A DNA stretch of 64,000 nt, taken from the NCBI GenBank assembly GCA_031841125.1, contig CM063110.1, positions 21,819,626 to 21,883,625 of the forward strand. The letters are read 5' to 3'. Of this stretch, positions 1 to 10,985 are shown piece after piece; positions within the stretch are counted from its first letter, which is position 1, and the number at the start of each line of letters is the position of its first letter. Under the pieces are notes generated by a model. The model ran no database searches and was not told the DNA's origin. It saw only the letters and a program-made list of their open reading frames with translations. Position numbers and translations under genes: made by a program. The stretch comes from Acanthococcus lagerstroemiae. Lineage: Eukaryota; Arthropoda; Insecta; Hemiptera; Eriococcidae.

Positions 1-136
1 ATCTTTCTTTTTTCCTTTTTGTCCGTCCTTCTGTTTTTGTGTTTGTTAATTAGATGGAAAGTTAGTTTTGTTGGTTTGTGTGTGTGCTTGTTTGACTCTC
101 TGCCTTTTTTTTCCCTGGTGGTGTACGTATAAGAAA

Positions 137-488
137 CAGGAGCGTAACTAAGTCATTTTTCGGGGGGGGGGGAATTTTGAAAAAATCCCAACTTTTTGTA
201 ATGAAATTCCCAACTTTTTTGACAAAATTTGCGACTTTTCGTTTGTTTTTTTTTAATTTTGAGAAATGGTTTAAATTACAAAATAATTAGGTACAAAAGA
301 AGTGTATTTGGCATCAATTCGAATTTATCAAGTTCCTCATTTTCCCAAAAGAATATAAAATATTGACTTATAAAAAAACTTCAATTTCCCAATTTTAGCG
401 TTCAACAAGTATAAATTTCCCAACTTTTACTGTTTCAAAACACCTGAGGGGAGGCTCCCCCCATCCCCCCCCCTTAGTTACGCCCCTG
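137..488. mobile_element. hAT-type MITE, 352 bp
   Basis: The ends are inverted repeats: CAGGAGCGTAACTAAG on the left and the complement of CAGGGGCGTAACTAAG on the right. The flanks are ATAAGAAA (129-136) and ATAAGAAG (489-496), an 8-bp duplication with 7 of 8 bases matching. A CAG start plus an 8-bp duplication is the hAT pattern. The inside is AT-rich with G and C homopolymer runs next to the ends and has no coding capacity, so it must depend on a transposase made elsewhere. Confidence 0.8.
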
Positions 489-683
489 ATAAGAAGAGAT
501 GTCTGGAAGTTGGGTTACAACCCATTAACTTCCAATAAAATGTTTTTGTTTTTTTTTTTCGTTAATTTCTTACATCATTTTAGAAGAATTCGCACGCAGC
601 GCTCACAGATCATCTTCTTTAAACTTTCTTCGATATCCCTTCTCCTCAGTTAATGCATTCTTCTGTCGCCACATGTTCGTTAG

Positions 684-1049
684 CATGGTGTCTACAGGTG
701 CTGAAAAGTCCTGAATTTTGAAAGTAGGTTCTAAAAATCCGGAAAAGTGCTGAAATTAAAAAAAGATATTGAAAAGTCCTTCATTCTTGTTAGAAATACT
801 CAAAAATAAATTTTTTGCGATACCTATATGTGATTGGTCATTAAAAAGTGTAGCGCAGGATCTCTATTCACAAGGAGGGGGAAAGTGGGGGAGCAAAAAG
901 AAGGGAGGGGTAAAGGGGATGGAACAATTGGAAACTAAAAAAAATATATTTGCATACTCGTGGAAAAGATGGTAAATATTCCGGCTACAGACCTGCAAAG
1001 GATCCTGAAAAGTATTTCATCTTTACTTTAAATTTCTGTGGACCCCCTG
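684..1049 (+). mobile_element. MITE family 'GTCTACAG', copy 1
   Basis: This 366-bp unit starts CATGGTGTCTACAGGTGCTG and ends with the complement of CAGGGGGTCCACAGAAATTT, so the ends are imperfect inverted repeats. The inside repeats 'GAAAAGTCCTGAA'-like words. An inverse copy lies at 53184-53547 and shares the ends and several internal blocks. The short open frames here are chance. No clear target duplication is visible at this copy. Confidence 0.6.
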
Positions 1050-1059
1050 GTTTGTTTCT

Positions 1060-1220
1060 TTTTTTCTGTATGTTTGCTCCTTGGTTCTGCCTGCCTGCCT
1101 GTTCGCCTGCTTATCTGTCTATCTGTTTTACTCTCTAGCTTTCCGCGTGTCTGTATTTGTCTTGTCTGTTTGCCTGTTTGCTAGCCTCTCTGCCAGTCTG
1201 TCTACCTGCTTGCTGTCAAC
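1060..1220. repeat. Degenerate CTGN tetranucleotide tract
   Basis: A run of CTGC, CTGT and CTGN words with period four, interrupted by point changes. A related short CAGA run lies at 1515-1540 and a CTGT run at 40795-40815. This is an old microsatellite with no coding meaning. Confidence 0.6.
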
Positions 1221-4139
1221 TATCGCATTGTATTTCTTATGAAATCTAATTACTGTCAAGTCTTGAACATTTTTACTCTTTAACATGTGGAAACAGAAGC
1301 GATGCGCCGTATCTGAACACGAGGGAGGTCTTCGCTGACACCACTCTCATTGCCTCCATCCTTGTGAGTTCACTTTGTGCACTAAGAACGCATCATGGAG
1401 AAACTATGATATGTCCTCCAACTTATTCACATTCCGTACAAAGTGATCACTTTTGATTCCTTTTGTTTGTTATATTATTTTGACATCAAACATTATTAGC
1501 CTACCTATACATATCCCGACAGACGAACAGACAGACAGCCTATGAGTCTGTCGATTGGGTCAGAAAGGTAGACTGCAAACCAGGTTCCCAGGCAGTCAGC
1601 TTAGCAGCCAGATAGCTATGTCTATTCACACAGCCAGCTATCAGCCATATTAGATCCGAGATAGCTTGCCAGTCATGCAGCCATCTGCCTTCTGTATGTC
1701 TCTCTTCCATCATACGTGTAGAGGACCTTCGCCCGCACAACTCAATCGGAAATACTTTTTTTAAATATCGACAAGCGGTTGGGTGGGAACTATCGACAAC
1801 ATCGTTTGATTCAGAATATGAGTGCGAACGAGCTGTCGACCGTCGGTCCCCACAAACCCAGCAGAACGTCCTCGATCGGTGGATCTCGCCTTTAATTGAC
1901 GAGTTTGTTCGAGACACTTGCATCACATTGTCCGTAAAAATTCACATAAAATCGAATTACTTTTTCGTAACATCTCATCGAGTTAATTATACACGCAGGT
2001 ATACAGGTAGCTTTTGGGAGGTCGCGCGCAGAAGTTTTTTAAAACCTGTAAATAAAATTTTTCCAGACTCCAGCAGCACCGTCGCGTGACAATAAAACCA
2101 ATAACCGAGAGCAATGAAATCCCGAAGACCGAACCTGATGATAGTTTTTTTTATATTAAACTTGATGATGATTATTTACGACCATAATTTGATTTCGTGA
2201 CACAACGAGAGAGCGAGAAAATACCTTGCGCCATGGTGTTCGATTGAGTCAGTTCGAAAAATTTTTAGTGTTCGTGGAAGAGCTGATTGATAGATGAACC
2301 AATCGCATAAGTTATTCTAGTTTTATTGAGTCACTTTCCTCAGGCGTATATATTTCCTTTTACATCATTCTTAAACATCTCCTGGTTTTGAAATTCTATG
2401 TATAGTGACGTGTTCTCGAAAGGAAACCATCAGTTTCGGAGATAAGACTGCGAGTAGTTTGGATCGTAAAGATGAGATCGTGCCGGGTATTTGATGGATT
2501 AATTTATTTCTGCACTCGTGTGATAACCGAGTAACTACATATTTATGAATTGATGAATTGCTCCCCTCTTTAGTGGTGGATCCCCGGAGTCATACTAGAA
2601 GGGGTTCTTCAGAATATATCGTTTTTGAATATCTTTGGATGTTTGAATATTTGCATACCTTCGAGATGGTAATTCAGCTAGTATCACTCATTTTCGAACT
2701 TTGGAATTCTGATGAGTTCCGGGTGGAGTGTTCCACCTCATGGGAAGACAGGATCCTGAAAATTTGGGCTTGGTCGGATGTATCAACAGTGAACATCGAC
2801 CCTCTTCGTTCCTCTTTTATGGAACGCATTGCTGCACAAAAGGGTTCATCACTTTTTCAGAAAACAAGAAAAAAGGAAAGATTTACTTCTGATTGTGTGA
2901 ACAGATTCTGTTCGAAGTCAGTCTGGTGGTTAAGTAAGATCGTAGTGTTGTGTCAAATGGAGATTTGGAAGAAAATAGACCCCCCCCCCCCGAAAATGAA
3001 AGAGTTATAGAAGTACGAAATTCGTGTAAATAAACCGCTTCCTGTAAAATGAAAAAAATCAATGTAGTTTTAATTACAGAACCAGCAGTGAATAAAGTTA
3101 AAAAACAGGAAGCAGAAGTATAGAAGTCCACCACAGCTTGTGGAATGCATTCCTTTAACCTAGAATTAAGGGACAAAAATCACCGTATTATTATTACAAC
3201 AGGTAATGAGCAACGTCAAAAGATTGAAATTTGATACTGTGAAATTGCAGTCTAGCAATACTACGATGTTCGTTTGTAATTAAGAGAATTTCACATCACC
3301 TCAGGTGTGGACAACGAGGGTTTTCACTACGTGGATTAAATTTCTTTCTTTCAAGCGTAAAAGGGAAGAAAGAGCAGCTCTTGAGAATAGCTAAGACTCT
3401 TAAATGCTCGTTTGTGTATCTGTTACTGCCAGACATGTTTAATACCGTTGAAAGCGTTTCCAAATTTGTTGACGACGTACAGATTGTGTAAAAGTCAAAA
3501 CTCGTTATCAGCTATTTATGGCCGTTTATGAAAACTCGTTATCGGTTCTTGACAGGCCTACAAGACTTGATTAAGGTTCTTCAAGACATTATAAAACTCT
3601 TCAACACTTGTATAAGACTCGTATGTGAGACTCTGTGACTCATTGAAACTATAGCTAAGGTTCTTCAGAGCTTATTTAGGACTCTTCAGTACATTCCCTG
3701 ACTTTTGTTAGTATTCCATGCTCTCTTGTTCATGACTCTTTGTGGGTTTTTCTGACTTTTTGAACTCGGAAATGCGATGTACGTGACACTGGTTCATGTA
3801 GATCCACTTAAGAGTCTCCGAAACACTTTTTAATTCGTCGAGGTCCCGTTAATTTCAGAATCTCTTGCAGCTCATTAGTACGTATCAAGATTCCTGAAAA
3901 TCCTGTCTATAAGATTTGTTAAGGTTCTGTAATTACTACGTGTTATGACTAAATGAAGATTCGTTATTGTTCTTAGATTTGAGAACCTGTCCATATCCCT
4001 ACCCAGTCTCGGACGTCATACGCTGGCAGTCAAGTTGCACCAGGTAGCAGCCTGATCTAGACCTCCAACACTTTTCAGTTTACCGATCCGACTTCCTGCT
4101 GACATTAGGTACCCAGCCGTCCATTAGGTGGCTCGATGT
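1221..4139. other. Unassigned non-coding DNA
   Basis: No gene, tRNA or element with recognisable ends was found. The open frames at 1540-1926 (-) and 2558-3010 (+) have low-complexity translations and no family motif, and I treat them as chance. Around 3480-3990 there are loosely repeated words (ACTCGTTATC, AAGACT, GGTTCTTCA) suggesting a worn tandem array, too degraded to define a unit. Confidence 0.4.
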
Positions 4140-4147
4140 AGGAGGTG

Positions 4148-4236
4148 TTATGGTCTTTTCGAACCATCCTGTATGTATGGATCTTCCCAGTCCACCCTGT
4201 ATGATAACGTACAGCTTATCTCTTAGCTGTTATCAT
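4148..4236 (-). repeat. Dispersed repeat family A, copy 1
   Basis: The reverse complement of this segment matches 6873-6956 over about 83 bp, including the words GATCCATACATACAGG, GGTTCGAAA and GACCATAAC. The two copies face opposite ways about 2.7 kb apart and bracket the nested elements between them. The unit is too short to code and looks like a MITE or element end. Confidence 0.6.
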
Positions 4237-4239
4237 TAA

Positions 4240-4336
4240 ATTCACTTTCTTTATCAATTACTTCTACTTTTGTGCACCTTTGAGCCCAATTCACTTTCTG
4301 TATTAACCACGTCTACTTTTATGCACCTTTGAGTCT
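4240..4336. repeat. 49-bp direct duplication
   Basis: The unit at 4240-4288 (starting ATTCACTTTC) is repeated at 4289-4336 with several substitutions. The second copy belongs to the left arm of the foldback that continues past the hAT-like insertion at 4337. Confidence 0.7.
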
Positions 4337-5263
4337 CAGGGCCGTGCAGAGGAAATCCGGGCCTTGGAAAGGGGATGTAAAAAGTAGGTAAGATCAGCAA
4401 AAAAAAAAAAAAGAAACAATGTTTTTGGGGCCTTTTTTGTAAAAGCAGATTTTTTAAAGCATTGGCGGGCCCTTAGTAGGCCCTCGAAACCCTTAGCGAG
4501 CCCCTCAAAAAAACTCGGGCCCGGGGGAACAGGCCCGTTGAGGCCAAAAGGTGGGGTAATACTTTTTGATCAGGGACGCATTTAATCGATGTACTAACTT
4601 ATTATTCGACCATGCTTATTCTTCTCGTCTCATCGTTCTTAATCTACTTTCTTGGGCACGAAATAATATTGTCAGACTTAAAATTCTATTCTAAAGTTGA
4701 CTTTACTTGTTTTTCTTGATTTGCACTTTGAGTGAAAAGGATCTATCAATTCATATTTGTGGCAGCAGAGTACTCAGAGATAGATGCTATTGGTCCGAAG
4801 GCAGCAAACTATTTGTATTGGTAGGTACTATGGTCTGAAAGGTAACAGACTATCCTTCGATACTGGAAGTCTCAAAAATGCCAATCTATCTCCAAATTCC
4901 CAAAAAATGTCGAATACGATCAAATCAAATGCAGTGCAAGCAATTGTTGTGAAAGATTTGTCCTACCAACTGCGCCAGAATTTTGTGTTACAGTTCCAAA
5001 TGGCTCGCCTTGGCGCCCCAACAGTTAGCAATCGTTTAACGCGAGTGTTGAGAGCTTTACTCGAAAGACTGTGAAATCAATTATTCCGGGGCTAATGTCT
5101 AAGAAGAATACAAGTAGACTGAATTATGAACGATGAAAAGAGAATAATAAAAATAAGAATGATCAAATAATAAGAATAAGTTTGTACATCGATTAAATGC
5201 ATATGTGGCCAGGAAGTATTACCTCTGTTTGGGCTCAAAGATACATAAAAGTAGAAGTGGTTA
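4302..5263. mobile_element. Foldback element with long inverted arms
   Basis: The left arm (about 4302-4640, minus the insertion at 4337-4537) matches the reverse complement of the right arm (about 5115-5263). Shared blocks include TTAACCAC, TCTACTTTTATG, GGTAATACTT and GCATTTAATCGATGTAC. The middle (4645-5110) holds a 96-codon open frame with no recognisable domain. Termini and target duplication are not clear. The right arm preserves the uninterrupted sequence that the left arm has lost to an insertion. Confidence 0.6.
4337..4537. mobile_element. hAT-like insertion inside foldback arm
   Basis: This GC-rich 201-bp insert starts CAGGGCCGTG and is flanked by TTGAGTCT (4329-4336) and TTGAGGCC (4538-4545), 6 of 8 matching. 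The foldback's right arm carries the matching empty site, reading CTTTGAGCCCAAAC...GGTAATAC with nothing between, which supports this as a discrete insertion. The right end is only a rough inverse of the left (…GGCCCG), so the end may be trimmed. Confidence 0.65.
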
Positions 5264-5998
5264 ATCAGCCAGTCTTCAGAAATGTTATATTTCAGGTATG
5301 TTTTTTCATGGAGGAAAGTAGGGGATATTTGAACTTTTTTTGATAAGAGTTGTTAAGAGGCATTTTGTACAACATATTTGTAAGAATAGGCCAACAGTGA
5401 GGAGATTTTGTATTTTGACACGTGAAAAAGTTCATGCCAAAAGACAATAGCGAACAAAAAGTATTCTGCCGTCGATTAGTAGATTCCAAAACAAAAGATT
5501 ATATGGATAGATGATAAAGGCATACTAACCCATTAATTAGATTTAATTATTTTTGGATGATGAACGTCTATCATTGCATAAAGATGACCATGCCGGAGGA
5601 CACCTTTTTTTCAATTCTTAATTTTAGAGAATAATACGCGAATGCACCAATCTCATCACAAAAAAACTGTGTTTGATATGCGGACCATATTACTCTGATA
5701 AGAATGTACAATTTGACCATTAATTGCGACAAACACATATTGAAACTCCCATTTTATGATTGGTTGAAAACGAGTCATGCCAAAAGACAAAAAACTGGGA
5801 CAGTTTCCAAAACTGGCCATACTAACTCCCACCTGTGAAGAGGCGATTTCAGTGTTACCTTGTGATTCCTTCATCCATTTAAAGTAGCACTACGTTTTCA
5901 GTTTGTTCTAATATACAGCTTGAACATTTAGAATAAATAAAAAATAAAAATTATTCGAGGGACAGTCATGCTATCGGACATTTTAGCATATTTAGTTC
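5264..5998. other. Unassigned AT-rich DNA
   Basis: Short open frames only, with no motif. The words CATGCCAAAAGACAA(T/A)A occur near 5432 and 5776, about 345 bp apart, in similar surroundings (a 'conserved tract + TTCAT' context), hinting at an old local duplication of the sequence around 5290-5500 and 5640-5880. Confidence 0.3.
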
Positions 5999-6185
5999 AT
6001 TCCTTTTGTAGGGTGTGCCAATTCACTTTTCCTTCTGCTGTATTCCAGAGCGCTTTCGGTACTCCACTGATGATGGCATAACAGCCGAAAGCGCTCTGGA
6101 ATACAGCAGAAGGAAAAGTGAATTGGCACACCCTACAAAAGGAATATAACCAAGTTCACTCACACTCCAAAATGGACACTAAAAA
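5999..6185 (+). mobile_element. Retroposon-like foldback with 11-bp target duplication (Penelope-like candidate)
   Basis: ATATTTAGTTC occurs at 5988-5998 and again at 6186-6196, exactly bracketing a 187-bp unit that ends in an A-run. The unit begins with a perfect 61-bp inverted repeat (5999-6059 against 6085-6145) around a 25-base loop, followed by about 40 bp of unique sequence (…CACACTCCAAAATGGACACT) and the A-run. A hammerhead ribozyme core spans the loop and right arm (separate entry). A short inverted 5' part, ribozyme core and variable-length target duplication together fit a truncated Penelope-like retroelement or a related small retrozyme. That assignment is inference, because no coding part is present. 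Confidence 0.6.
6059..6104 (+). ncRNA. Type I hammerhead ribozyme candidate
   Basis: In order: stem I 5' strand GTACTCCA (6059-6066), core CTGATGA (6067-6073), stem II GGC/GCC closing a six-base loop (6075-6086, with U6074 bulged), core GAA (6087-6089), stem III AGC/GCT (6090-6095), cleavage base C6096, stem I 3' strand TGGAATAC (6097-6104). Stem I pairs with one internal C/A mismatch. Stem III is a gapless palindrome, AGCGCT, so one molecule cannot close it but two can. The same arrangement is known from dimer-type hammerheads of retroelements and of newt satellite DNA. The bulged U and missing 10.1-11.1 G-C pair are departures from consensus, and the left arm of the inverted repeat could compete with folding. 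Confidence 0.6.
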
Positions 6186-6390
6186 ATATTTAGTTCTATT
6201 TTAACCCATTAAAAGTGGATCAAATTTTCTTCTGAAAGCTTGAAAAAGTATAATTGAGTCATATCTGCCAATAAAAAAAAAAAGCCTATATAATTAATAG
6301 CTCGTGAGATAACTGCTGGGGACTGAAATATCAACATTTTCATAGAATAACCCTAGTACAGAAAGTGAGTTTTAGTTTAACAATAGCAGC

Positions 6391-6875
6391 CGAAGACCGA
6401 GAATACATTTGAAGCAGAGGCTAGCCCAGGCCGAACAAGGCTGCTTTGGTTTACCTCGTTCGGCCTTGCAGGTTTGGTTGTACACATGACGCATGAGGCA
6501 ACACAAGGCAATGATTCAGTTTTCGGCGTGAATGTTGGGCTTGTCTCACTTTGATGTATCGACAACAATCGGATCGGATCCGAACACTGCACGAGGCAAC
6601 CTGAGGAAAGCCGAGGCCGAACGAAGCAACTTGAGGCAGCCTTTTCGGCCTCAGTTTGGCTCAGGTTGCCTTGTGCGGTGTTCAGATCCGATCCGATCGC
6701 TGTCAGTTCATCAAAGTGAGGCAAGCCCGAACATTTGCGCCAAAAACTGAATCGTTGCCTCATGCGTCACGTGTACAACCAAACCTGCAAGGCCGAACAA
6801 GGCAAACCAAAGCAGCCTTGTTCGGCCTCGGCTGGCCTCGGCTTGCCTCTGCCTCAAGTGTATTCCCGGCTTAAG
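6391..6875. mobile_element. GC-rich foldback MITE, ~230-bp arms
   Basis: The left arm (6391-6621) and right arm (6644-6875) are inverted repeats over nearly their whole length around a ~22-base loop. The outer ends read AAGACCGAGAATACATTTGA and the complement of AAGCCGGGAATACACTTGA. Arms are rich in GAGGC/GGCCGAA words. Open frames on both strands (6377-6763 minus, 6532-6874 plus) arise because each arm reads open in both directions and are not genes. No target duplication was found. The right end abuts repeat family A at 6873. Confidence 0.85.
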
Positions 6876-6956
6876 AGATGAGCTGTATGTTATCTACAGG
6901 ATGGATCAAAAAGATCCATACATACAGGGTGGTTCGAAAGGACCATAACCCAGTGC
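6873..6956 (+). repeat. Dispersed repeat family A, copy 2
   Basis: Inverse partner of 4148-4236. It contains a short internal palindrome around GGATC…GATCC and the words CATACATACAGGGTGG and GGTTCGAAAGGACC. It begins immediately at the right end of the GC-rich foldback. Confidence 0.6.
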
Positions 6957-9919
6957 ATCGCCAATAGGCAAAGTGTAGAGTTGAGGTGGAGAGGCTAAGG
7001 GATTGCTGGTAACCATATATTGCGCATCATACCTATAAAGCCGCTACAGCTGTGGCTGAGCGGCCAGCAAGCTGAAGATTAGAAAATAGATAGTCGTCAA
7101 TAGGTTTGACGAAGGAACTGGAGGTATATGCACCATAAATGTAAGCAAACGGTTATGAAGAAGTTGCATGGGAATCGCATGGTTGCATCGCGTAATTTAA
7201 TATTTTGTTTTCTGTTGTTGACTTGTGGAATGAGTGATACTCGACAATTCATGATCAACTGAAATACAAGTGCATTTGGATACAGCAGTTTACCTCAATC
7301 CTGGCTCTTGAGTATAAGGTTTTACTAATGGAATCGATGCAACCTCTTCAGTATTGTTTGTTTACATTTACCGTGCGCATACAGACCTGCAGTTCTTTAG
7401 TTAGACTGCAAAGCGACTAGGGGTGTCACCAGCGCTATGGTATGTGCTTTTTTCTTCCCGTCTGTCTGTGCGTCTGTTAGAGGGGTGGTGGCCATACACT
7501 AGATATGTTTCTTCGTGTCTGTTTACTCGTCTGGAGGATAAGGCACACGTTATGTACTCTGCCACAGTCTTGTGTGTACATCAGCGTTCATATTGCTATC
7601 GGTACTATTGGTCGATGTCACGATGTTGGACTGTGGAAGGCCCAAGATCAAATTGAATTTGATGGAACTTGTACGATTGTGTTCGGCGTGAAAACCATCC
7701 AATTTTAGAGAAAATGGAAGCTTACTAGTAGTGTGAGATCTTTCATTTGGATGAGTCGGGCGGGGTAAGTTTGTGGGCGAACGAAGGTTTGTCTCATGTG
7801 TTGATGTACACGTATGTGTCAAAGCGGACGTCATCTTCGTAAGCGTACCGTATGAATGTGTGATGAGGTGCTCCATCGAATCCCGTTTGATGGTCCGACA
7901 GGTTCGTGAAAATGGAGGCGTACTTTTCTCGTATCCCTGGTTCAGGAATGCGGCGATCTTCGCACCCTGGGGAGCGTTCGTCCGATCGACTTATGGCGTC
8001 TATGATTGCAAAATGCTCTTTGTTGTATTGCAAATTCGAAAACTGAAAGGACAGCTGCGCATTCAGAAGTGTAAGTTATAGGTTCGTGTACATCTAGACT
8101 GTTCGAAAATCGTCTTCGCCGATGGTCTTCTCCGTACGAAACCGAACTGGAAACATAAATAAGGCTCTCAAGTTGGTCGATAAGAAGCAGGATGGACAGA
8201 TATGTGTTCGTTGTCATTGTTTATGTTATATGAAGCAGCGAATGAGTGAGTGGTTGGTATTAAAACGAAACGTTAATAAATCGACGTTGAACTAACGGCA
8301 ATAGTTGAAAAGAGAATGGGAGGAAATGAGGTTCGTCACAAGAGTTTGCTTTTAACACCCAGCGTCAAGTTCGTATACATACCCCGGCAAACGTACACAC
8401 GAACATTCGGAAAGGAAATTGTTGTTTCATTTTTTTCGATAGTTTGCTGGTGTGCGTGCGTCCGCACACGCGCGTATACGTGTAAGCGCGCGGCTACGTG
8501 TGTATGTGTAAACGGCATTTCTTTTCTGACAGATTTATGGGGACAGGTTAGGACGAGAAGAAGAAAGAATAAAAATAAATAAAATAAAAAGAGAGAGAAA
8601 CAGAAAGAAAAAAAAAACGAAGAAGAAGAAAGATTGGAATGATGGCGACCACGGAGACATGACATATCGGCCCGCCACTTGTCCTTATTCACCTCTCCCC
8701 TTACCGCGCCCCGTTTTTTCGATAATAAAGATTATTAGTAATTCCGACGAGAAACGACAACGACGAGTTTAGTAAATCAAGTAAAAGGCGATTTTCTGTT
8801 ACTCCGTTTATCTAACCAGTTTCCTCCACGACTACTCTCTATGTACGTGTACATCCTCGAGAATTATAAACAACAAAAAGGGGGGGGGAATGTTTAAAAA
8901 AAAAAAGACGACTACCTTCATTCGCCTATGTGCTTTTCTGTATTTCTTCAGTCGCCTTCCTATAAACGACAGTCTCGTCAAGTGATGTTTCCATCTAGTC
9001 TTTGTAATATGTTCATTTTGTATTTATTAACTCATTCTTGCTTAACCATCTTTTTCCTTTGTCACGAACTTGGGTATATAATATCGAGTAAATACGGATG
9101 CTAAGCGCCATTACGTAACGCTATAAATTACATCGTGATACCGATAGGATATTTTTTCGAAATTAATTCGTCTGAAGTTAGACGTTGGTAATTGAAGAAT
9201 AGCGTTTTTTGCCTTCTTTAAAAAAATTAATTAATTCGTCTTCATGACGTGTGGTAGCGTAGACAACTGCGTGTGCACGCCGAGTCTGTAATACATGTTT
9301 CAGAAGTCTTTCGAGTGCAATCGTTCTAGGTAAGGGCACAACAGGGACGAGCCGACTCCCTGTTTTTCTCGGAGGACAAAAAATAACGAGTTCTAGAGGC
9401 AGGCACAGATATGCCGAACGTTACTCAAGAGATTTTGCTGTGGTAGAATTTACATCTGAAAGATTTTGTTGGCGAAGAATCGTGCATCAGAGTTGCAGAC
9501 GACATTCTACTTGTACGATTTGAAAGAATAATATTGAGTACATAACGCAGAAGAATAGATGCGACAGTAGCTGAGTACTGATAAACTGGATAAACATAAT
9601 GCTTTTCGGAAAGCGAAGAGAAAGAAGAACAAAATAGTAATCCCGGCAGGCCCGAGGCCAGAGGGGTGCTAGGGGGTACTGAGCACCCCTAACGCTTGCC
9701 GGAGCCTCCCCTAGCAAAATTGTGTCAATAAAAGTAACGAATTCCTTATATTTTCCCCCGCAGGTTTTATTCAAAACTTTTCTTCCCACTACATTTTAAT
9801 GTTTATACTTTATAAACTTGGCAACACTGAATTTGCTTTGAAAGATAGACGAATCTGTGTTTGTCGTTCTTTATATGTGACGTGTCACAAGAAAAGAGCC
9901 TGAGTGTTCAACCAGCAGT
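6957..9919. other. Unassigned DNA with a small CpG/purine patch
   Basis: No recognised gene. Open frames at 7423-8217 overlap on both strands without motifs. At 8440-8500 alternating CG/TG/CA sequence is followed at 8540-8625 by a purine-rich AAGAAG stretch. From 8700 to 9480 only AT-rich sequence is seen. At 9640-9720 there is a GC-rich patch (CCCGGCAGGCCCGAGGCC…) resembling the ends of the dispersed GGGCC-type MITEs, but its boundaries cannot be set. Confidence 0.35.
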
Positions 9920-10693
9920 CAGTGCTGCCAACCCTCAAGCTTCAGCTTGAGATCTCAAGACTTTTTGACTTGCCTCAAGATTGTCTCAATATTTTCAAAA
10001 ATCTCAAGATTTCCCCCCATTTTTCCTAAAATGCACAAAATCTCTTGAAAATTGCAAATTCTGAACATGAAACATCAAATAATCGATTGGGTAGCGGTAA
10101 AGCTTGAAGCAGGCAGCTCCTCTACGCCGTTACGCAGTAATTACCTCTGCCCTGATATGGGATTTTGACGTCTATCCAATTGAGAATGTCCTGGGAAAGG
10201 GACCTACAGCTCATATGTATTAGTGTCTTTTTCCAAGACATTTTCGAATGCACATACGACAAAATCCCGTATCAGGGCAGATCTGAGCGCGATACTGATA
10301 AGAAATGCTTTGCATTTGCGAACTGAGAATCAGCGGTAATTTTACGTACATTTGCAGTCATGCAGTGTAAATTTTGGTTAGATTGCAAGTCCCGCGATTT
10401 GTAAGAAAATCACCTTTTCGTCCACTGATAAGCTTGCTGTTCAAAAGCGAATAGTAGTATTAAAATTGTTAAGTATTCCTTAATTTATATGAATTAACTG
10501 AATCAAAAGCATGAACAAGAGAAAAACCATTTATCCCTCTATTTTCCTACTGCTGAGGAAAAAAACAGCATTTTGATACTCATATTGCATGGGTAGGGCA
10601 GTAAAAATGGTAACCTCAAGATTTGCCAAGCGTTCTCAAGTTTTTTCAATGTGAAATCTCAAGAATTTTTGAGTGGGTCGGTTGGCCGCACTG
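9920..10693. mobile_element. hAT-type element with CTCAAG subterminal repeats, 774 bp
   Basis: The left end is CAGTGCTGCCAACC and the right end is GGTTGGCCGCACTG, imperfect inverses. The flanks are CCAGCAGT (9912-9919) and GCAGCAGT (10695-10702), 7 of 8 matching with one extra base at 10694. Both subterminal zones are packed with CTCAAG or CTTGAG hexamers, about ten near the left end and four near the right. In hAT elements such motifs are typically transposase-binding sites. No transposase is encoded. A smaller inverted-repeat unit is nested inside at 10146-10281. Confidence 0.75.
10146..10281. mobile_element. Nested 136-bp inverted-repeat unit
   Basis: The ends are TCTGCCCTGATATGGGATTT and the inverse of TCTGCCCTGATACGGGATTT, about 22 bp with one or two mismatches. 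It lies wholly inside the CTCAAG element, so it inserted later or is a domain of it. No target duplication is evident. Confidence 0.6.
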
Positions 10694-10985
10694 CGCAGCA
10701 GTTTCAGACACACAGGCCTTTTTCTTGTGCCTCATTACAATAATTCACAAACACAGTGGTAGGCTCGCGATCCAGTTCACATTGAATATCGATGGCTAAA
10801 TGCCTGAATGGCTGTTTGAGAACTGATAACTTGATAAATCCACAAAAAATAGAATTTTTTACTTCCGAAAGTTCGAAAATTTGATCGTTGTAAAAATGTT
10901 GATCTTCTTATTCAATTTTATTTCAACGGGTTGTTGGTAAGTTGAATCACCAGTTTTGTTTATGAATCTTGAGAACAAATTCAAT

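Noticed and set aside
2558..3010. 150-codon open frame, plus strand
   Set aside because: No recognisable domain, no ATG context or splice evidence, and it ends in a C homopolymer run.
3540..4000. Tandem array of AAGACT/GGTTCTTCA words
   Set aside because: Similarity is too weak by eye to set a period; a self-alignment is required before calling it.
6377..6874. Overlapping open frames on both strands
   Set aside because: They are produced by the inverted arms of the foldback and repeat each other's words.
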